Shown: one piece after another, positions 1 through 10,564 of the stretch
How positions within the stretch are numbered: position 1 is the stretch's first letter
How the letters are laid out: each line of letters starts with the position of its first letter
Source of the DNA: Gonocerus acuteangulatus
Taxonomy: Eukaryota; Arthropoda; Insecta; Hemiptera; Coreidae
Assembly (NCBI GenBank): GCA_946811695.1
Contig: OX328124.1
Location: forward strand, 25,856,626 to 25,920,625
Direction of reading: 5' to 3'
Length of the DNA: 64,000 nucleotides
The notes under the pieces: generated by a model
What the model saw: the letters and a program-made list of their open reading frames with translations, nothing else
The model's database searches: none
Told to the model about the DNA's origin: nothing
Position numbers and translations under genes: made by a program

Positions 1-2153
1 CAGCACGACTTTTCCACTGATATCCGCAGGCCACTTTCCTCAAACCATTTAAAAATTCTTGAGATCGTTGCCTGAATGTTTGACTTTATGAATGTGAGGT
101 TGGATGATTTGCAGAAAAAAAGTAAGTCGTCGGCGTATAGTAGACCTCTGACATTGCAGGTGAAGCATTTGCGGACTTCGCTGATGGCTATGCTGAAAAG
201 AGTTGTGCTTAAGGCACTGCCTTGTGGGACTCCGTACTTTGAGGATCTTATACTGGAGAGAGTACCATTGGTGTAAATTTGGTACCGGCGATCATTTAGA
301 AAACTTGTTATGTAAGCTGGTAGATTTCCGCTGAAGCCCCACTCTTTGAGTTTCTTCAAAATACTCCGCCTCCAGATGGAATCGAAGGCATTTTTAATAT
401 CGAGCGTGACAGCGATCATAAACTGTTTATTAATAAATGCATTCTGTATTTCTGCTTCAAAAATAACTAGATTATCAATCGCTGACCTTCCACTTCTGTA
501 AGCAGATTGTTCAGAGCCTAAAAGATTGTCTGCCTCTAAGACCCACTGCAGTCTCCTGTTCACCATTCTCTCCATGATCTTGCCGAGACAGCTGGTCAGT
601 GATATAGGGCGATAGCTTGTATGTAGTGTTCTGTCTTTCTTTGATTTTGGTATGGGGATGATAAAGGACTGCTTCCAACTGCTCGGAATGACTCCAGTTA
701 GCCACACTTTATTGAACAAATTTAGTAGGTCGTTCAGTGTGCTCGAGCTGAAGTGCTTGATCATTTCGTTGTGAATGAGATCAGGCCCAGAAGATTTGCC
801 CTTAAGACCGCGAACGGCGCATTTCAGTTCCCATATGGAGAAAGGTAAATTGTAGTTTTCTATATGGTGCTGAGGTTCAAAGTAAATTGGTGTTCTTTCA
901 GTTTGTTCTTTATGTTCAATGAATTCAGTACTGAAGAAGTTGTCATCTATATCGAAGACCTCCGCAAGCTTTTCGATAATAATTTCGGGATCTGCAGTGA
1001 GTAAACCGTCAACAGAAAGAACGAGGGGACGTTCCTTACTGGAGCCATGCATTGTTCTCACTCTCCTCCATATATCAGATGTGGGCGTGGTTGAGTCAAT
1101 ACCTTCAATGTACTTATTCCAGTATTCGGCCTTGCTGCACTTGACTATTCTTCTAGCATGAGCTCTAGCTTTCTTAAATTCTATGAAGTTTGTGGTAGAC
1201 ATTGTCCTCTGGAATTTCTTCAGTGACTTTCTCCGGAGCTGTATGGCTGCGCGACATTCCGAGTTAAACCAAGGGGCACATTTCTGTTTGGGTTTATTCT
1301 GGCTTGTGGGAATAGAGATGTTAGCTGCATTTAATATTGCATTAGTTAATAGACGGCAATGTTCTTCAGAATTTGTGTTGCTATAGTCAGTTGTTGTTAT
1401 TGAGGATTGAAACTTAAGCCAGTCTGCCTTCTGGAGTAGCCATCTCTTCTTTAGCATCGCAAAGCCATTATCGCTAGTGTTAATGGATGAAATGATTGGA
1501 AAGTGGTCACTGTTATGTAAATCATCGATTGTATGCCAGGACATCAAGGGGAAGATGGAAGGAGAGCAACATGTTAAGTCAATAGACGAGAACGTTTTAT
1601 GCGCTGAGCTGAGATGGGTTCGTTCTCCGGTATTAAGAATCAGTAGATCATTATCTCGGAGAGCGTCCGCGATGATGGCTCCTCGTTTGTCTTGTTTACT
1701 TGAGCCCCAAAGGCTAGAGTGTGCGTTAACGTCTCCTAATAATATACAGGGCGTGGGGAGTTGTTGGAGAAGGTTCTTAAATTCTAGTTTGTCGAGTTTT
1801 TCACTCGGTCGGAGGTAGATATTGCAGATGTAGAAGTGCTTGGGAATCCAAACCTCCACAGCGACAGCAAAGAGATTTGTTTGAAGGTTTAACTGATTAG
1901 AGGCGATTGAGTCGTGAACGAAGACTGCCACTCCTCCGCTGGCCCGCTCTTTTGTGGTGTCATCGAACCTGTATGAGGTGTAGTGTTCAAGAATAAAATC
2001 GTCTGATGGTCTGAAGTGGGTTTCTTGAAGGCAGATGCAGAAAGGACTGATCTGGTCTGTCAAAGTTTGTAGGTCATCCAGGTGGAGATTGGCGCCGTTG
2101 CAGTTCCACTGCAATATTGAGCTCTTATACATTTGATTTTGTGGATTGTCCAT
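1..2153 (-). CDS. LINE ORF2: AP endonuclease and reverse transcriptase (partial, runs off left edge)
   Basis: The ORF starts at ATG 2153 (MDNPQNQMYK) and stays open for about 717 codons to the window edge; an in-frame TAG lies nine codons upstream. An alternative ATG is at 2132. The N-terminal endonuclease/exonuclease/phosphatase domain shows QWNCNGA, QET (residues 43-45), GDVNAH (140-145) and SDHFP (215-219). This domain nicks target DNA. The reverse transcriptase follows: SYRPISLTSC, QSAYRSGRSAIDNL, GVPQGSALS and the catalytic LYADD (672-676). RT would copy the element RNA at the nicked target. I checked the reading frame at several points (codon starts 1919, 1511, 1259, 719, 140 and 59 share one frame) and saw no stop. 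The C-terminus is not in the window, so activity cannot be judged. Confidence 0.9.
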   Translation of the reverse strand, partial: MDNPQNQMYKSSILQWNCNGANLHLDDLQTLTDQISPFCICLQETHFRPSDDFILEHYTSYRFDDTTKERASGGVAVFVHDSIASNQLNLQTNLFAVAVEVWIPKHFYICNIYLRPSEKLDKLEFKNLLQQLPTPCILLGDVNAHSSLWGSSKQDKRGAIIADALRDNDLLILNTGERTHLSSAHKTFSSIDLTCCSPSIFPLMSWHTIDDLHNSDHFPIISSINTSDNGFAMLKKRWLLQKADWLKFQSSITTTDYSNTNSEEHCRLLTNAILNAANISIPTSQNKPKQKCAPWFNSECRAAIQLRRKSLKKFQRTMSTTNFIEFKKARAHARRIVKCSKAEYWNKYIEGIDSTTPTSDIWRRVRTMHGSSKERPLVLSVDGLLTADPEIIIEKLAEVFDIDDNFFSTEFIEHKEQTERTPIYFEPQHHIENYNLPFSIWELKCAVRGLKGKSSGPDLIHNEMIKHFSSSTLNDLLNLFNKVWLTGVIPSSWKQSFIIPIPKSKKDRTLHTSYRPISLTSCLGKIMERMVNRRLQWVLEADNLLGSEQSAYRSGRSAIDNLVIFEAEIQNAFINKQFMIAVTLDIKNAFDSIWRRSILKKLKEWGFSGNLPAYITSFLNDRRYQIYTNGTLSSIRSSKYGVPQGSALSTTLFSIAISEVRKCFTCNVRGLLYADDLLFFCKSSNLTFIKSNIQATISRIFKWFEESGLRISVEKSC

Positions 2154-2730
2154 ATCGTGAAAGGTGAAGACAGTATTCTCCTAGTGTAAAGGGGAGATCA
2201 ATGAAACCTGGATGGTTTTTGTGATTGCGATCTGTATAATTGATCATGCTTATATTTAAGGCGAAGACTAAGGAGACAAGAAAAAATCTTAAATATATAG
2301 AGAAAATGACTAGGAACATAAAAAAATTTTTGTTTGTGAAACATATATAAAAGTAGAAATAATTAGATAGTTTTATTTGTGCCTCAAAAATAAAATAGAT
2401 ATTACTATAAGGCTGAAGCAAGTTTTTAATACAGTTGCACGCAACAGTTTGTCCTTGGTAAGATGAAAATAATAATATAACTGAGTGTTGTGTATTGTTA
2501 TGATCTGATCTTTGTGTTGAGGTGTTCATGAATAGAAAATAATTATAAATAAAAATTACTAATGTATGAGTACGAGGAGTATCTATGTGATTCAGGGAGT
2601 GAGGAGCTGTAAAATGTTTAAGATGAAAAGGAGTTATGGTTAGAGGCAGGGTAGTTAAAGGGCAAAGAAGACTAGAGGGGGTGGGCTGTTGATTACAGGA
2701 GTTTATGACGTAATAAGAGGCATTCTGAAG
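2154..2730 (-). other. ORF1-ORF2 spacer of the LINE
   Basis: The stretch of 577 bases between the ORF1 stop and the ORF2 start is AT-rich. An unrelated 134-codon frame (2529-2125, minus) overlaps the ORF2 start, but its residues show no recognisable domain. LINE ORFs usually overlap or lie within tens of bases, so this spacer is long. It could be an extra region of this family, an insertion, or the site of an internal translation signal; I cannot tell which. Confidence 0.5.
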
Positions 2731-4092
2731 TCATGCAGGGCTTGAATTTAGATTTTTAGGCTTTGTTGCAGGGCTTGAATTTAGTTTTTTTTGCATTGTT
2801 GCAGTTCTCTTTTTTGAACTCCTTGTTTTTGGCACCTTTGGCGGGATCAATGTGACACTAGCAGCTTTGTTGATTTGTTTGGGAAGAGCAGGAGTAGAGA
2901 GGAGATTGTCAGGGCTGGGTGAGCGGCGAGGTTCAAAGGGTAAAGGCAGGTCAGTGCTTGAGAGGAGAGAGGGGTCCTCGATATGTTGCTCCGACTCGCA
3001 TGGTAGAGGTGGTTGGGGAGAGGGTGGGCTGGATGGAGCGTAGATCGGAGGTGGGGATCCCTCGCCTAGCTGCTCTGAACCACACGGAGGACTTGGAGGT
3101 GGGGAGACAGGGCTGGCTGGGGGAAACACGGGAGTGGGAATAGGCGGTGGAGTGGTGGGGAGACATGCGAGGCTACCGTTCTCGTTACTACTAGCCCTAG
3201 GCTCGACTTCCCGCCTGTCTGGCGCCGAAGATTTGAAATTCGGTTGATAATCGTCGGTTTGAGTTGCGATACTCGCTGTTTGTACCTTCGCTACTTGACT
3301 ATAAAGGCTGGCTCTACTAATAAAGGGTTTGCATTTACTCTTTGCTGCTGCGTAGCTTATTTTCTCCCTAGTTTGAATAGATTTAATAGCCTGTTCTTCT
3401 AGATACTTGGGACACGATTTATCCCAGGCTCCGTGGCTGTCACCGCAATTACAACATTTCTTAATACGCTGACAGTTCGAGTTATAATTTTCGTGTTTCT
3501 CCTCTCCGCACTCCGAGCAGCGATTTCCAATCACACAGGCACTAGATACGTGATTGAATTTGAAACAAGAGAAACATCTGATCGGAGGTGGAATGTATAT
3601 TTTAACGCTGCATTGCATATATGCTACTCTAATAGAAGACGGTGGGAGGGGGGTGTTGAATGTTAATATGTAGCTGTGGGTGTCTATTCTGGTTCCGTTC
3701 TTAGAAATTTGAATTCTACGAGCGTCAATGACACATTGGTCCCGTAATTCCCTGATAATTTCCTCTTTGCCTACGTATTGTAGTTCAGGGCATCGAATTA
3801 TACCCTTGGATTGATTTAGGGTTTGATGCGGTTCAAACTTTACCTTGATTTTATCTAGAAGTGTGAGATTGCTAGTACCAAGCAGTTTCTTCGCTTGGGA
3901 ATCGCTATAGGTCTCGATAAAGAGTGAGCCGTTACGGAGCTTTTTAATTGTTTTAACTTCACCTACTAGGCTAGTGATTGATTTGTTGATTAAGAAAGGG
4001 GATATAGAGATGAGATCTTTCCCTTCGTTAAGTTGTTTCCCAATTAAAAACTTGGGAATTGATGTAGAAATATTGTTAATTACGGAGTGCAT
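2731..4092 (-). CDS. LINE ORF1: gag-like nucleic-acid-binding protein with three zinc knuckles
   Basis: 453 residues, start ATG at 4092. The N-terminal half (about 28-170) resembles the RRM-like part of LINE ORF1 proteins in composition and position. Three Cys/His knuckles follow: residues 173-186 (C-x2-C-x4-H-x4-C), 192-207 (C-x2-C-x4-H-x6-C) and 214-227 (third knuckle ending in KSCPKY). After these comes a proline-rich low-complexity tract (about 310-390) and a basic tail in which NLNSSPA-like words are duplicated. Such proteins coat the element RNA and chaperone it in the retrotransposition particle. Downstream on the same strand is ORF2. The intact frame fits a recently inserted copy. Confidence 0.85.
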   Translation of the reverse strand: MHSVINNISTSIPKFLIGKQLNEGKDLISISPFLINKSITSLVGEVKTIKKLRNGSLFIETYSDSQAKKLLGTSNLTLLDKIKVKFEPHQTLNQSKGIIRCPELQYVGKEEIIRELRDQCVIDARRIQISKNGTRIDTHSYILTFNTPLPPSSIRVAYMQCSVKIYIPPPIRCFSCFKFNHVSSACVIGNRCSECGEEKHENYNSNCQRIKKCCNCGDSHGAWDKSCPKYLEEQAIKSIQTREKISYAAAKSKCKPFISRASLYSQVAKVQTASIATQTDDYQPNFKSSAPDRREVEPRASSNENGSLACLPTTPPPIPTPVFPPASPVSPPPSPPCGSEQLGEGSPPPIYAPSSPPSPQPPLPCESEQHIEDPSLLSSTDLPLPFEPRRSPSPDNLLSTPALPKQINKAASVTLIPPKVPKTRSSKKRTATMQKKLNSSPATKPKNLNSSPA

Positions 4093-4400
4093 GGCTACAG
4101 AATTTGAATTTAAATAAAGAAGAAAGGGAAAGTGGTATAAGCAATAGATGAAAAAGAAATATGGAGAGCTAAGGGGAAAGAGAAAATGAAAGAAACGGTT
4201 TTGAAAACCTAGAATTATTAAAAGTAGCTGTGAGGAATAAATAGCTGAATAAATGAAGGTAGCTAAAGGAAAAGAATGAATGAATAAATACCTGGTTAGA
4301 TGATCCTTACTAATAGCGAATATCTACCTGTTAGCGGCTCAACACAAAGGCGGAGAAACACTAAGCACAACCTCACTCGACCGTGTCTAACACACAACTG
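4093..4400 (-). promoter_or_regulatory. LINE 5' untranslated region, probable internal promoter
   Basis: About 308 bases upstream of ORF1 on the minus strand, ending at the junction with the HINE 3' end. LINEs of this group carry promoters inside their 5' UTR, so promoter activity is inferred from position only; no specific motif was identified. Confidence 0.4.
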
Positions 4401-4467
4401 AAACTAGACTAGGGATAAGAACGGAACCGCGCTAAGATGAGGCAGTTCCTGCGAGTCGGACTTTTTA
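4401..4467 (+). mobile_element. HINE (helentron-type element), 3' end only
   Basis: The segment carries the conserved 3' block: GGAACCGCGCTAA, then a short hairpin region and GAGTCGGACTTTT. It matches the 3' ends at 6780-6845, 30930-30987, 48890-48930 and 56680-56734. The rest of the copy is absent; the LINE lies directly to the left. Confidence 0.75.
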
Positions 4468-4540
4468 TCTTTATTTGGCAGAGGGTCGATGAAGCAGAAC
4501 ACCATTTGTTTTTGTTCAACTATTTTATTTCATCTATTTT

Positions 4541-4582
4541 GCCCGACATGTTTCGTGCCTTAATTTTCACCTCTTCAGGGGC
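4541..4582 (-). ncRNA. Hammerhead ribozyme motif, PLE-1 left arm
   Basis: Minus-strand counterpart of the motif at 5773-5814: core CUGAAGA, GAAAC and GUC cleavage triplet with GCCC/GGGC stem I. Stem II has a mismatch here (GUGA against GCAC), so this copy is probably weaker. Confidence 0.6.
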
Positions 4583-4796
4583 TTTCCTATGAATAAATAT
4601 TTTTTATTAAATCCCAAATTCACATTTGGTACATAATAAACATTTATCATTTCTCTAAATTGATCTACTTTTAAAAAAAATATCATTTCATTAAAAATTC
4701 TTATCCTACATTATCGGGAAGTCCTCTCGTAATGTGTACTGGCTTGAGTCAGGCGTAATACTGATAAGTCATCTGAAAAGAAAAAGAAAAAGGAAA

Positions 4797-5422
4797 TATT
4801 CTGATGCAAGTCAAGGTCACATAAAAAAGTTAAATTAGATTCAAAATGTGTTAATAATGACACTAAAGGTAATAAAAAACGCAAAAGAGATCAAAACGAC
4901 GAACCTAACAAATCACAGACAAATGCGAAAAGACGAATGTTAGTACAGACAAATATTAAAAACTTTTTTATCCAAAATAGATATTTAAAAAAGGAAACCG
5001 GATTAAATGAACATTTAATAGTGCAAAAGAAAAAACATGAAATAACAAAGGAAAAGGACAAAGATTTGAACGAAATAAATCGATATTTTACTTTCCATTA
5101 CCATCCTTTAATAGCTAATAGACTGAAACAAATATGTAAAGAAGTTGGGAAAATAGGTTGGAAATATGGTAATAAAATTGAAAATAATTTTAGCAATATT
5201 AAGGACAATGTTAAACCGACAGCCACAAAAAACAATATATATAAAATTCGTTGTAATGATTGCAACGCATGCTATATTGGGGAATCAGCACAACTTTTGC
5301 AAAAACGAATAGTACAACATGTTAAAAGTATAGACACTAACGAGAACTGGACGACTTTGACGGAACACGCAATAAATGAAAAACATAGTTTTAATTTTAC
5401 CGACGTTGATTTATATAATTAA
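4797..5422 (+). CDS. PLE GIY-YIG endonuclease domain protein, RT missing
   Basis: The ATG-initiated frame is 4937-5422 (161 residues), but the same frame is open upstream to about 4797 and encodes a lysine/arginine-rich stretch (NKKRKRD, AKRRM) like the basic linker between RT and endonuclease in PLEs. The GIY-YIG signature is clear: IYKIRC, a second cysteine in CNDC, then CYIGES, an Arg/His pair (KRIVQH) and TEHAINEKHSF. GIY-YIG nucleases cut target DNA for PLE insertion. The frame stops soon after DVDLYN, shorter than usual at the C-terminus. It cannot act alone in retrotransposition because no RT is encoded. Confidence 0.75.
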
Positions 5423-5772
5423 AAACTCAAAAACAGCAATAAATAAAAAAACCGATTTGAAAAATGTCCATCAAATTTTCCATAGTATTATAAATTAAAC
5501 CCCATGAACTATTTTACCGATAATCGATACAATTAAAAGAGCCGAAAGAATCGATAGGATATAGCCATATTCATTAACTCAGATGACTTATCAGTATTGC
5601 GCCTGACTCAAGCCAGTACACATGACGAGAGGACTTCCCGATAAGGTAGGATAAGAATTTTTAATGAAATGATATTTTTTTTAAAAGTAGATCAATTTAG
5701 AGAAATGATAAATGTTTATTATGTACAAAATGTGAATTTGGGATTTAAGAAAAAATATTTATTCATAGGAAA

Positions 5773-5814
5773 GCCCCTGAAGAGGTGCGAATTAAGGCAC
5801 GAAACATGTCGGGC
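5773..5814 (+). ncRNA. Hammerhead ribozyme motif, PLE-1 right arm
   Basis: Stem I GCCC (5773-5776) pairs with GGGC (5811-5814). Core CUGAAGA follows, then one extra base, stem II GUGC/GCAC, GAAAC and a two-base-pair stem III ending in the GUC cleavage triplet (5808-5810). Hammerheads with a minimal stem III are known from PLE terminal repeats, where they process element RNA. Pairing is seen directly; cleavage activity is inferred. Confidence 0.8.
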
Positions 5815-5903
5815 AAAATATATGAAATAAAATAGTTGAACAAAAACAAATGGTGTTCTGCTTCATCGACCCTCTGCCAAATAAAGAAAAAAGAACAAGT
5901 GGA

Positions 5904-5906
<3 letters not shown>

Positions 5907-5971
<65 letters not shown>

Positions 5972-5974
5972 ATA
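5907..5974. repeat. (TA)n microsatellite
   Basis: Nearly pure TA array with two GTATG interruptions at its right end. It leads straight into HINE internal sequence, the position such arrays occupy in other HINE copies. Confidence 0.95.
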
Positions 5975-6845
5975 TTTGTCGGCTCAAAAATGATCCAATT
6001 TTGATAAAATTTAATAAAAAAATTTTCGTCTAATGTGAAAGGTCAAGTTCGTTAACCAGCAGAATCCGTCCACTGGAAGATGCTTTTTGGAGCGAAATTC
6101 GCGCAACAAAATCGTAATGCTTACGTTTTCGAGTGCATGTGCTTGCAGGTACTCGTTTTATAGGTTCTTTAATGAAAAGTAAAACCGAATCAAACCATTT
6201 TTAAAGCAATACCTATAACCGTTTTCGTGAAATATTGAAACACCTACTTTTCCAAAATTATTTGCAGTTTGCGTAATCAAAAACGATTAATTCAGTCGAG
6301 GTACTAGAAAGAAAGTATTTCATTAACAGGCATGAAAAGTTTTGGAATTTTCGTATCTCTTCTATAATATCTCGAATAAGGTTGTAAAATCGCGGTAAGT
6401 GAAAATTAAATATTCGAAAGCTTACTAAATTCTCTACAAAAAAGATTCTGATGATGTGATGTGAGGTTTTGATGGTGTGATGTCAATCGGAGAAATAAGG
6501 ACTTGATAATTTGCAATTGTTAGTTTTGCTTTTTTGAACGAGTTTTATCTAAAGACTGTTCACCTAATGTTTTACCTGGTTGTTGCTTATTTTAATTGAA
6601 TTTAACCGTAAAGCAAGTATTTGACTCATTGGTACATTGTTTCCATGAGCAAACTTTGAGAAGGTGGGGGCAAGTCGCCATGATACTGTCAGTATCCGGT
6701 TGTTGAACCTTAAATCTATTTTCTATATTTCAGGGAAGATCAAACCCTGCCAATAACTGCTACTATTCTTTTATTAATAGCACTAAAGATATGAACGGAA
6801 TCCCGCTTAGATGACGCAATTCCTTCGAGTCGTTCCTTTTTTAAT
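5975..6845 (+). mobile_element. HINE copy lacking its 5' end
   Basis: Shares the conserved internal blocks of the family (GGTCAAGTTCGTTAACCAGC, AATATCTCGA, GTCAATCGGAGAAATAAG) and the 3' block at 6780-6845, where the hairpin is degraded. The 5' head is missing, with the left side replaced by (TA)n and PLE-1. Confidence 0.75.
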
Positions 6846-6886
6846 ATTTAAGTTACATAATGGGGGGGAGGAAAAGGGAGATGGTG

Positions 6887-6889
<3 letters not shown>

Positions 6890-6958
<69 letters not shown>
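6890..6958. repeat. (GA)n microsatellite
   Basis: Uninterrupted GA array of about 69 bases. Confidence 0.95.
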
Positions 6959-6959
<1 letters not shown>

Positions 6960-6961
<2 letters not shown>

Positions 6962-7850
6962 GAGAGGAGTCATCGGCGTGCCTGATGAAGTGACGAAGCT
7001 ATAGGTTATTGAGCCGAGTGCTTGAAGAGTATCAGCAATTAATTCCCACCGATTATGGGTTATGAGGAGGGATGGATGGCTGATTTATAACCAACCACCA
7101 GTTCCATCTATCTTAGCCTCCCTTGGATCAAGCAAAGATAATTCGCTTAGCCAATACCTCGCTTCAAACCACCCTCAACCCTACACAGATCAAACGCTTA
7201 AACCAACGTATGTAGGATCATATTCTCTGCATACAATGTGATTATTACATGGCAGACAATTTAATTTCATCCTTGAAAAGTTATAAATTTAAATCAATAA
7301 CATAAGGTTATCTTCCACTTGCTCTGGCTGGATATCCGAATATGGCATATCTATGGGGGCTGTGGATATTTTTAAATGCTACTCACTCTTTCTAGACGAA
7401 GTCGTACTGACTCGACTCCGTATTGGATATACACTTCTTACTCACGGACACCTAACGACAATAAGGAATACACCAAATTGAGAACAGTGTAACAAAATAT
7501 TCACAATAAAAAAGACGAAAAGAAGAATTACTCACAGAATGTTTACGTTACAATATGACCAAATTATTCTGTGATAGAACCAAATATATATCTATGTGCA
7601 CGCTAGTGTGTCATGCCAAGTTCGGACCTATGCACACTGTGTGTATATTACATGAAGTATTAAAGCCGATTTTTACCCTCTCATAACATTGAACCAGTTA
7701 AAGATAAAATTTTACGCAGGTATTATACTAATAGATGTGAGTAAAACTGGAATGTTTCATTATTCTATATAGTTTCCGAGAAATAAGCGATGGAAAATCG
7801 GTATATATAGGACTCCCTCACTGACTCATCAAAATTATTAGGCACTTCCC
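6960..7850. other. No recognisable feature
   Basis: AT-rich sequence without long ORF, repeat match inside the window or RNA-like structure that I could recognise. Confidence 0.5.
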
Positions 7851-8060
7851 GAGAAGCTTACTTACTTACTGGCGGGCGCTAGAGTCCATGAAGGACCATG
7901 CTCTCTGCTAGCAGCTTCTTCCATTCTCCCCGGTCGGCAGCGAATCTCCTCCAACGACTAATCCTCCTTCAGGTGTATTTCAACATCATCTAGCCAGCGA
8001 AGACAGTGCTTCCCTTGCCTCCGTCCTCCTCTAGGCTTCCCCATTTGTGTTCCATTTGGC
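7851..8060 (-). pseudogene. LINE reverse-transcriptase C-terminal relic
   Basis: On the minus strand one frame reads KPRGGRRQGKHCLRWLDDVE, then IHLKED, a stop, and a downstream stretch rich in Arg, Glu and Trp. The G-R-x-x-K-x-x-x-R-W-x-D-D-V pattern is typical of the extreme C-terminus of many non-LTR ORF2 proteins. The in-frame stop and missing upstream domains show a dead 5'-truncated fragment. The clade is uncertain. Confidence 0.6.
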
Positions 8061-9185
8061 GCCTACTATCACTTCCTTAAGTATTCGTCACCCCTTACGT
8101 TACATCCCGAATATACCATTACAGACTAATAAATATTAAAACTGTACATTGATACTTTATTAACATATTATTGACTCACATATTACACCATTTTTTTTTC
8201 CTGCAGCGCTTCTGCATCTAGGTCACTAAAAATCCTTTGTGCAGGGAATTTTGATCAACAGGCGAGATGGAACCCGAATCTCCTTCTTAAAAATCCAAAG
8301 CGTTAGCCATAGGTCCATGAGGAGACCCAATAATAAATTCTAAATAAATGTAGACTAGTAAATACCTTATTATAAACTGATTCATTAGGTTGCTTTGAAA
8401 GGAAGCATTAAAAGGAAGGAGTCCTTCTCTCCTTTCCAAACAAGCTGCCGGATTTAATTGAAACCAGGCGGGAGAGGTGGAATGGGCGGGAATGAAACAG
8501 GACTATTGTGATTAATTCATTGGAAAGAGGTAAAAGTGGCACCCAACCCGGGACGTGGGTGAATTATTTAAAGGTCCTCAGGAGGCCGTTCCCCCCTTTT
8601 TGGGGGTCCATCATCCAGTGTAAATTAAACAACTAAATCACTTCAGCCCGGGATTAAATATCTCTTAAAGGTGCCTGTTTAATTTTGATTAGTAACCCTT
8701 AAGCCGAGAAAAGGTCAAAATTAAGAATTTTAATGGATTGAAAAAAAGATTTGAGATTGATTGATTTTCTTGATTGCAGAGGTTGATTTAAGAATTATTG
8801 AGAATAAACCAAGGGAAATGATTCTGTTTCAAGGATGGACCATGTCGGGTGACAGTCGTCAACGTAATAATTGATGAATATAATTTTTTATCAGCCATTT
8901 TTTATTTTAACCAACGTTTCGGCTTGATTTTGAGCGCTAAAAAATGTGTTTTAAGTGCGTATGTATGTTTAGCCGGGGGATTCCCGATTCCCGGTCGTTC
9001 GAACGTTCGTTTCTAGACCGATATCTGACGAACGACGCAAAGTACAGTAAGTGCAAACGACCAGTATGTGCAGACGAGATATGTTTCAAAAACGTATACA
9101 GCCTCTAAATCTTAACTGATTCCTATGCATTTTTGTTGCAACAAGATTTTTGTTTCTCTTGTTTATTAAATACCGTGGAATGATC
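8061..9185. other. No recognisable feature
   Basis: AT-rich sequence with a moderately GC-rich patch at 8420-8610. No coding or repeat assignment was possible. Confidence 0.45.
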
Positions 9186-9650
9186 GGATCGGGAGGTGCA
9201 GCCTTAGGGAGGAAATCGGTTTGTGAGGTTGATCTCATGACGCATTCCGGAAGTTTTGCTACAATTTCACGTTTCAGAGCACATAGATCAAGAAAAGAAC
9301 GGTGGTTCAAATTTTTATATATATGTACATATGTGTGTGTGATGACCTTATGACGCAATCCGGAAGTGCCAACGAGAAAATTCCACTTTCCAGAACTCAT
9401 ATATAAATGTGTTTGAAATTTTTATATATATAATATTTGTCTGTTCGCTCTGTAACAAGCTCAAAAATGGCCCAATTTTAACGAAATTTAATACAAAAAT
9501 CTTTCGTCTAATTTTAAAGGTCGCGTTCGTTAACCAGCAGAATCCGTCCAACGGAACATGGCTTTTGGGGCGAAATACGCGCGAAAAAAATCGTAACGCT
9601 TATGTTTTCGAGTTCATGTACTTGCAGTTACTCATTTTATAGGCTCTCAG
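9186..9650 (+). mobile_element. HINE fragment with duplicated head
   Basis: Contains the head block (CATGACGCA, TCCGGAAGT, GTTTCAGA) twice, at about 9230-9280 and 9345-9400. The internal block (GTTAACCAGCAGAATCCGTC) and CGAAAT-CGCGC region follow. The repeated head suggests a local tandem duplication or one copy nested in another. The (TA)n is short here. Confidence 0.7.
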
Positions 9651-10564
9651 TTTCCCGCGGCAGGGAAAGTGAGAATGCATTTTTAAAAGATAATTTTGAG
9701 GCTTGATAGCAACATCCCTCAGCTTAGCGCAAATATTTTGGTCGTAGAATATCATCCTTTTTTTATTATTCAATGTTTTTTATTTAACCATTGAATGGTT
9801 TTTAATTTAAAATTAGATTTGTGAAATATTTTTACTGGTTATGCAAATTAATTAATGGTTTTCTCAGTTTTCTGGAATCTCGACGTAATATATTACAATA
9901 ATTTTGACAGCAACATTGATGATGCTTCGTTACACAACCCTCATTTAGAACATAATTCTCTGACGTTGGCGAGCCCTGTTACATGAACAAGGATAAAAGT
10001 TTGATTCAGGGCCAATATTTGTGGGTAGGGCTTACGTGAGAGGAGGTGGAGTTACATAAACGAAATAGCGGATAACGAAGAGGCCTCTTGAAACTCTGCT
10101 GTCAGCAACATGCACAGGCTGCTCGGAGCCTCATTGTCACAGGAATAAAGACGCCTGCTAATGGCGTATCATGCTACGCTGGATGTTTATGCCAGCTGAG
10201 AGACTGTGTATCTATTATGTTAAAGGTATTACTATTTGTAATAGTTATTGATTAAAAAACGTTATTGATAATTATGTGTGATAAAACTAAAAAAAATGCT
10301 ATTATAGAGAAAGAGCAATATCTAAGTAAAATGTATTCATTATTAAAAAAGGAGAATACATACAGAAAAATGGATGAGCTAAAGGTCTTGATACGGGGAG
10401 TGTCATAGGCTAGCTCAATTTCCATGTGCGAAATACCTTGTATCATGGATGTGTCTAAAGGGGGCATAATGAGTTATCCACACAATTTCTTATTCATCTG
10501 GAAGAGGGCCCATTTTTTATTGCCCATTACAGTAGTTTAAGCGGTTAAAATTATTTCTCAATAA
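9651..10564. other. No recognisable feature
   Basis: No ORF, repeat or structural element could be assigned. Confidence 0.45.

Larger units (their letters stand above)
1..4400 (-). mobile_element. I-clade non-LTR retrotransposon (LINE), 3' part outside window
   Basis: Two minus-strand ORFs in LINE order: ORF1 (4092-2731) with three zinc knuckles, then ORF2 (from 2153) with an AP-type endonuclease and reverse transcriptase. Both are open with no internal stop, so the copy looks young. The 5' boundary is placed near 4400, where the 3' end of a different repeat (HINE) begins abruptly; this is inferred from that junction. The 3' end, where I-clade elements often carry an RNase H domain, lies beyond base 1. 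I-clade is chosen over Jockey because of the RT wording (SYRPISLTSC, GVPQGSALS, LYADDLLFF) and the three-knuckle ORF1; clade assignment needs a tree. Confidence 0.85.
4470..5895 (+). mobile_element. Penelope-like element PLE-1: inverted terminal repeats around a GIY-YIG ORF
   Basis: Arms of about 300 bp (4471-4775 and 5581-5889) are near-perfect inverted copies of each other. Each contains a PLE-type hammerhead motif, as expected of PLE terminal repeats (pLTRs). Between them lies an endonuclease ORF pointing right. No reverse transcriptase is present, so the copy is 5'-truncated or internally deleted and non-autonomous. The left arm directly abuts a HINE 3' end and the right arm abuts (TA)n. 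Confidence 0.8.

Noticed and set aside
2125..2529. 134-codon minus frame between LINE ORF1 and ORF2
   Set aside because: Hydrophobic AT-rich translation without domain; it lies in another frame across the ORF2 start.
2852..3666. Several plus-strand frames opposite LINE ORF1
   Set aside because: Shadows of the ORF1 coding strand.
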